DNA of 64,000 nucleotides from Gracilariopsis chorda. Lineage: Eukaryota > Rhodophyta > Florideophyceae > Gracilariales > Gracilariaceae. Where the stretch lies: positions 124,001 through 188,000 of the forward strand of contig NBIV01000024.1 of assembly GCA_003194525.1 (NCBI GenBank), read 5' to 3'. The number at the start of each line of letters is the position of its first letter. Position 1 is the stretch's first letter. Of the stretch, positions 63,736 through 64,000 are shown in pieces. Made by a program: the position numbers and the translations under genes. Below the pieces are notes generated by a model. That model made no database searches. It was not told the DNA's origin and saw only the letters and a program-made list of their open reading frames with translations.

Positions 63736-64000
63736 TCACAAAGCTATTGATTAATACAAGTCTGAATAGGGCGACAGCGCCCATTGCAATTATCAGCATG
63801 AACGAGACCAGACAGCACCCACGCGAACGGGCACAAGCGCGAAGATACAAAGGTTTAGCCATAGGCCGAGTAAACCCGATAGCGTCGCGAGCAGTAGCGA
63901 CGAGCCCAGCATTGTGCTGACCTGTTTGATTGCCCTGAGCCAACTTTGGAGACACATCCCTACGTCATGAATCACTACAATGACCAAATTGTGACTGCAT
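63736..64000. other. Window end, no gene recognised
   Basis: 265 bases without repeat or protein motif. Confidence 0.4.

Overview
This 64 kb window is eukaryotic nuclear DNA made almost wholly of transposable elements. Evidence: several Ty3/Gypsy-type LTR retrotransposons with chromodomains, Helitron-type Rep/helicase relics, a PIF/Harbinger-like MITE, solo LTRs with target-site duplications, and one candidate gene with a short GT-AG intron. There are no bacterial operons, rRNA genes or CRISPR arrays. The one convincing host-type gene (19044-20066) is intronless and encodes a cysteine-rich zinc-finger protein of the MAO-A-repressor/CDCA7 (4CXXC_R1) kind. A repeat-rich genome with compact genes fits a multicellular red alga such as a florideophyte, but this is a weak guess; other algae or protists remain possible.

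Layout. (1) 583-12175 is a young, nearly complete chromodomain Ty3 element (E1). It has 915-bp LTRs with only four differences by eye, a 5-bp duplication AGAAC, gag, pol in the -1 frame, a chromodomain, and then a long ANTISENSE reading frame before the 3' LTR. (2) 12.9-15.5 kb is a badly decayed Helitron, followed by hairpin and tandem repeats to 16.4 kb. (3) 17.8-20.1 kb holds the zinc-finger gene. (4) 23.46-31 kb holds a 582-bp MITE, a decayed Ty3 relic (element D), a minus-strand spliced gene candidate with a possible Cys-His-Asp protease triad, and a minisatellite; a ~170-bp direct repeat brackets the group. (5) 32537-33333 and 40164-40960 are two 797-bp solo LTRs of one family. (6) 33.8-53.1 kb looks like a nest: a decayed chromodomain Ty3 element (element C) between two related LTR-like repeats, with the second solo LTR and a second E1-like element (E2, 40986-51919) sitting just after its pol. 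E2 again carries gag, -1 pol, chromodomain and the homologous antisense frame. (7) 53.1-56.65 kb is a truncated E1/E2-like element (element F) whose RT remnant runs in frame into a Helitron Rep fragment; that Helitron (56.65-59.68 kb) carries a broken Pif1-type helicase. (8) 59.7-63.75 kb is an array of Helitron-tail repeats with conserved double hairpins and a long inverted repeat, including an uninterrupted C-terminal helicase fragment (62235-63155).

The most notable signals are the conserved antisense protein in two diverged Ty3 elements, the slippery heptamers placed exactly at the gag stop codon in both, and the covarying Helitron-tail hairpins. Most element genes carry stops or frameshifts. 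E1 is the freshest and is broken at few positions.
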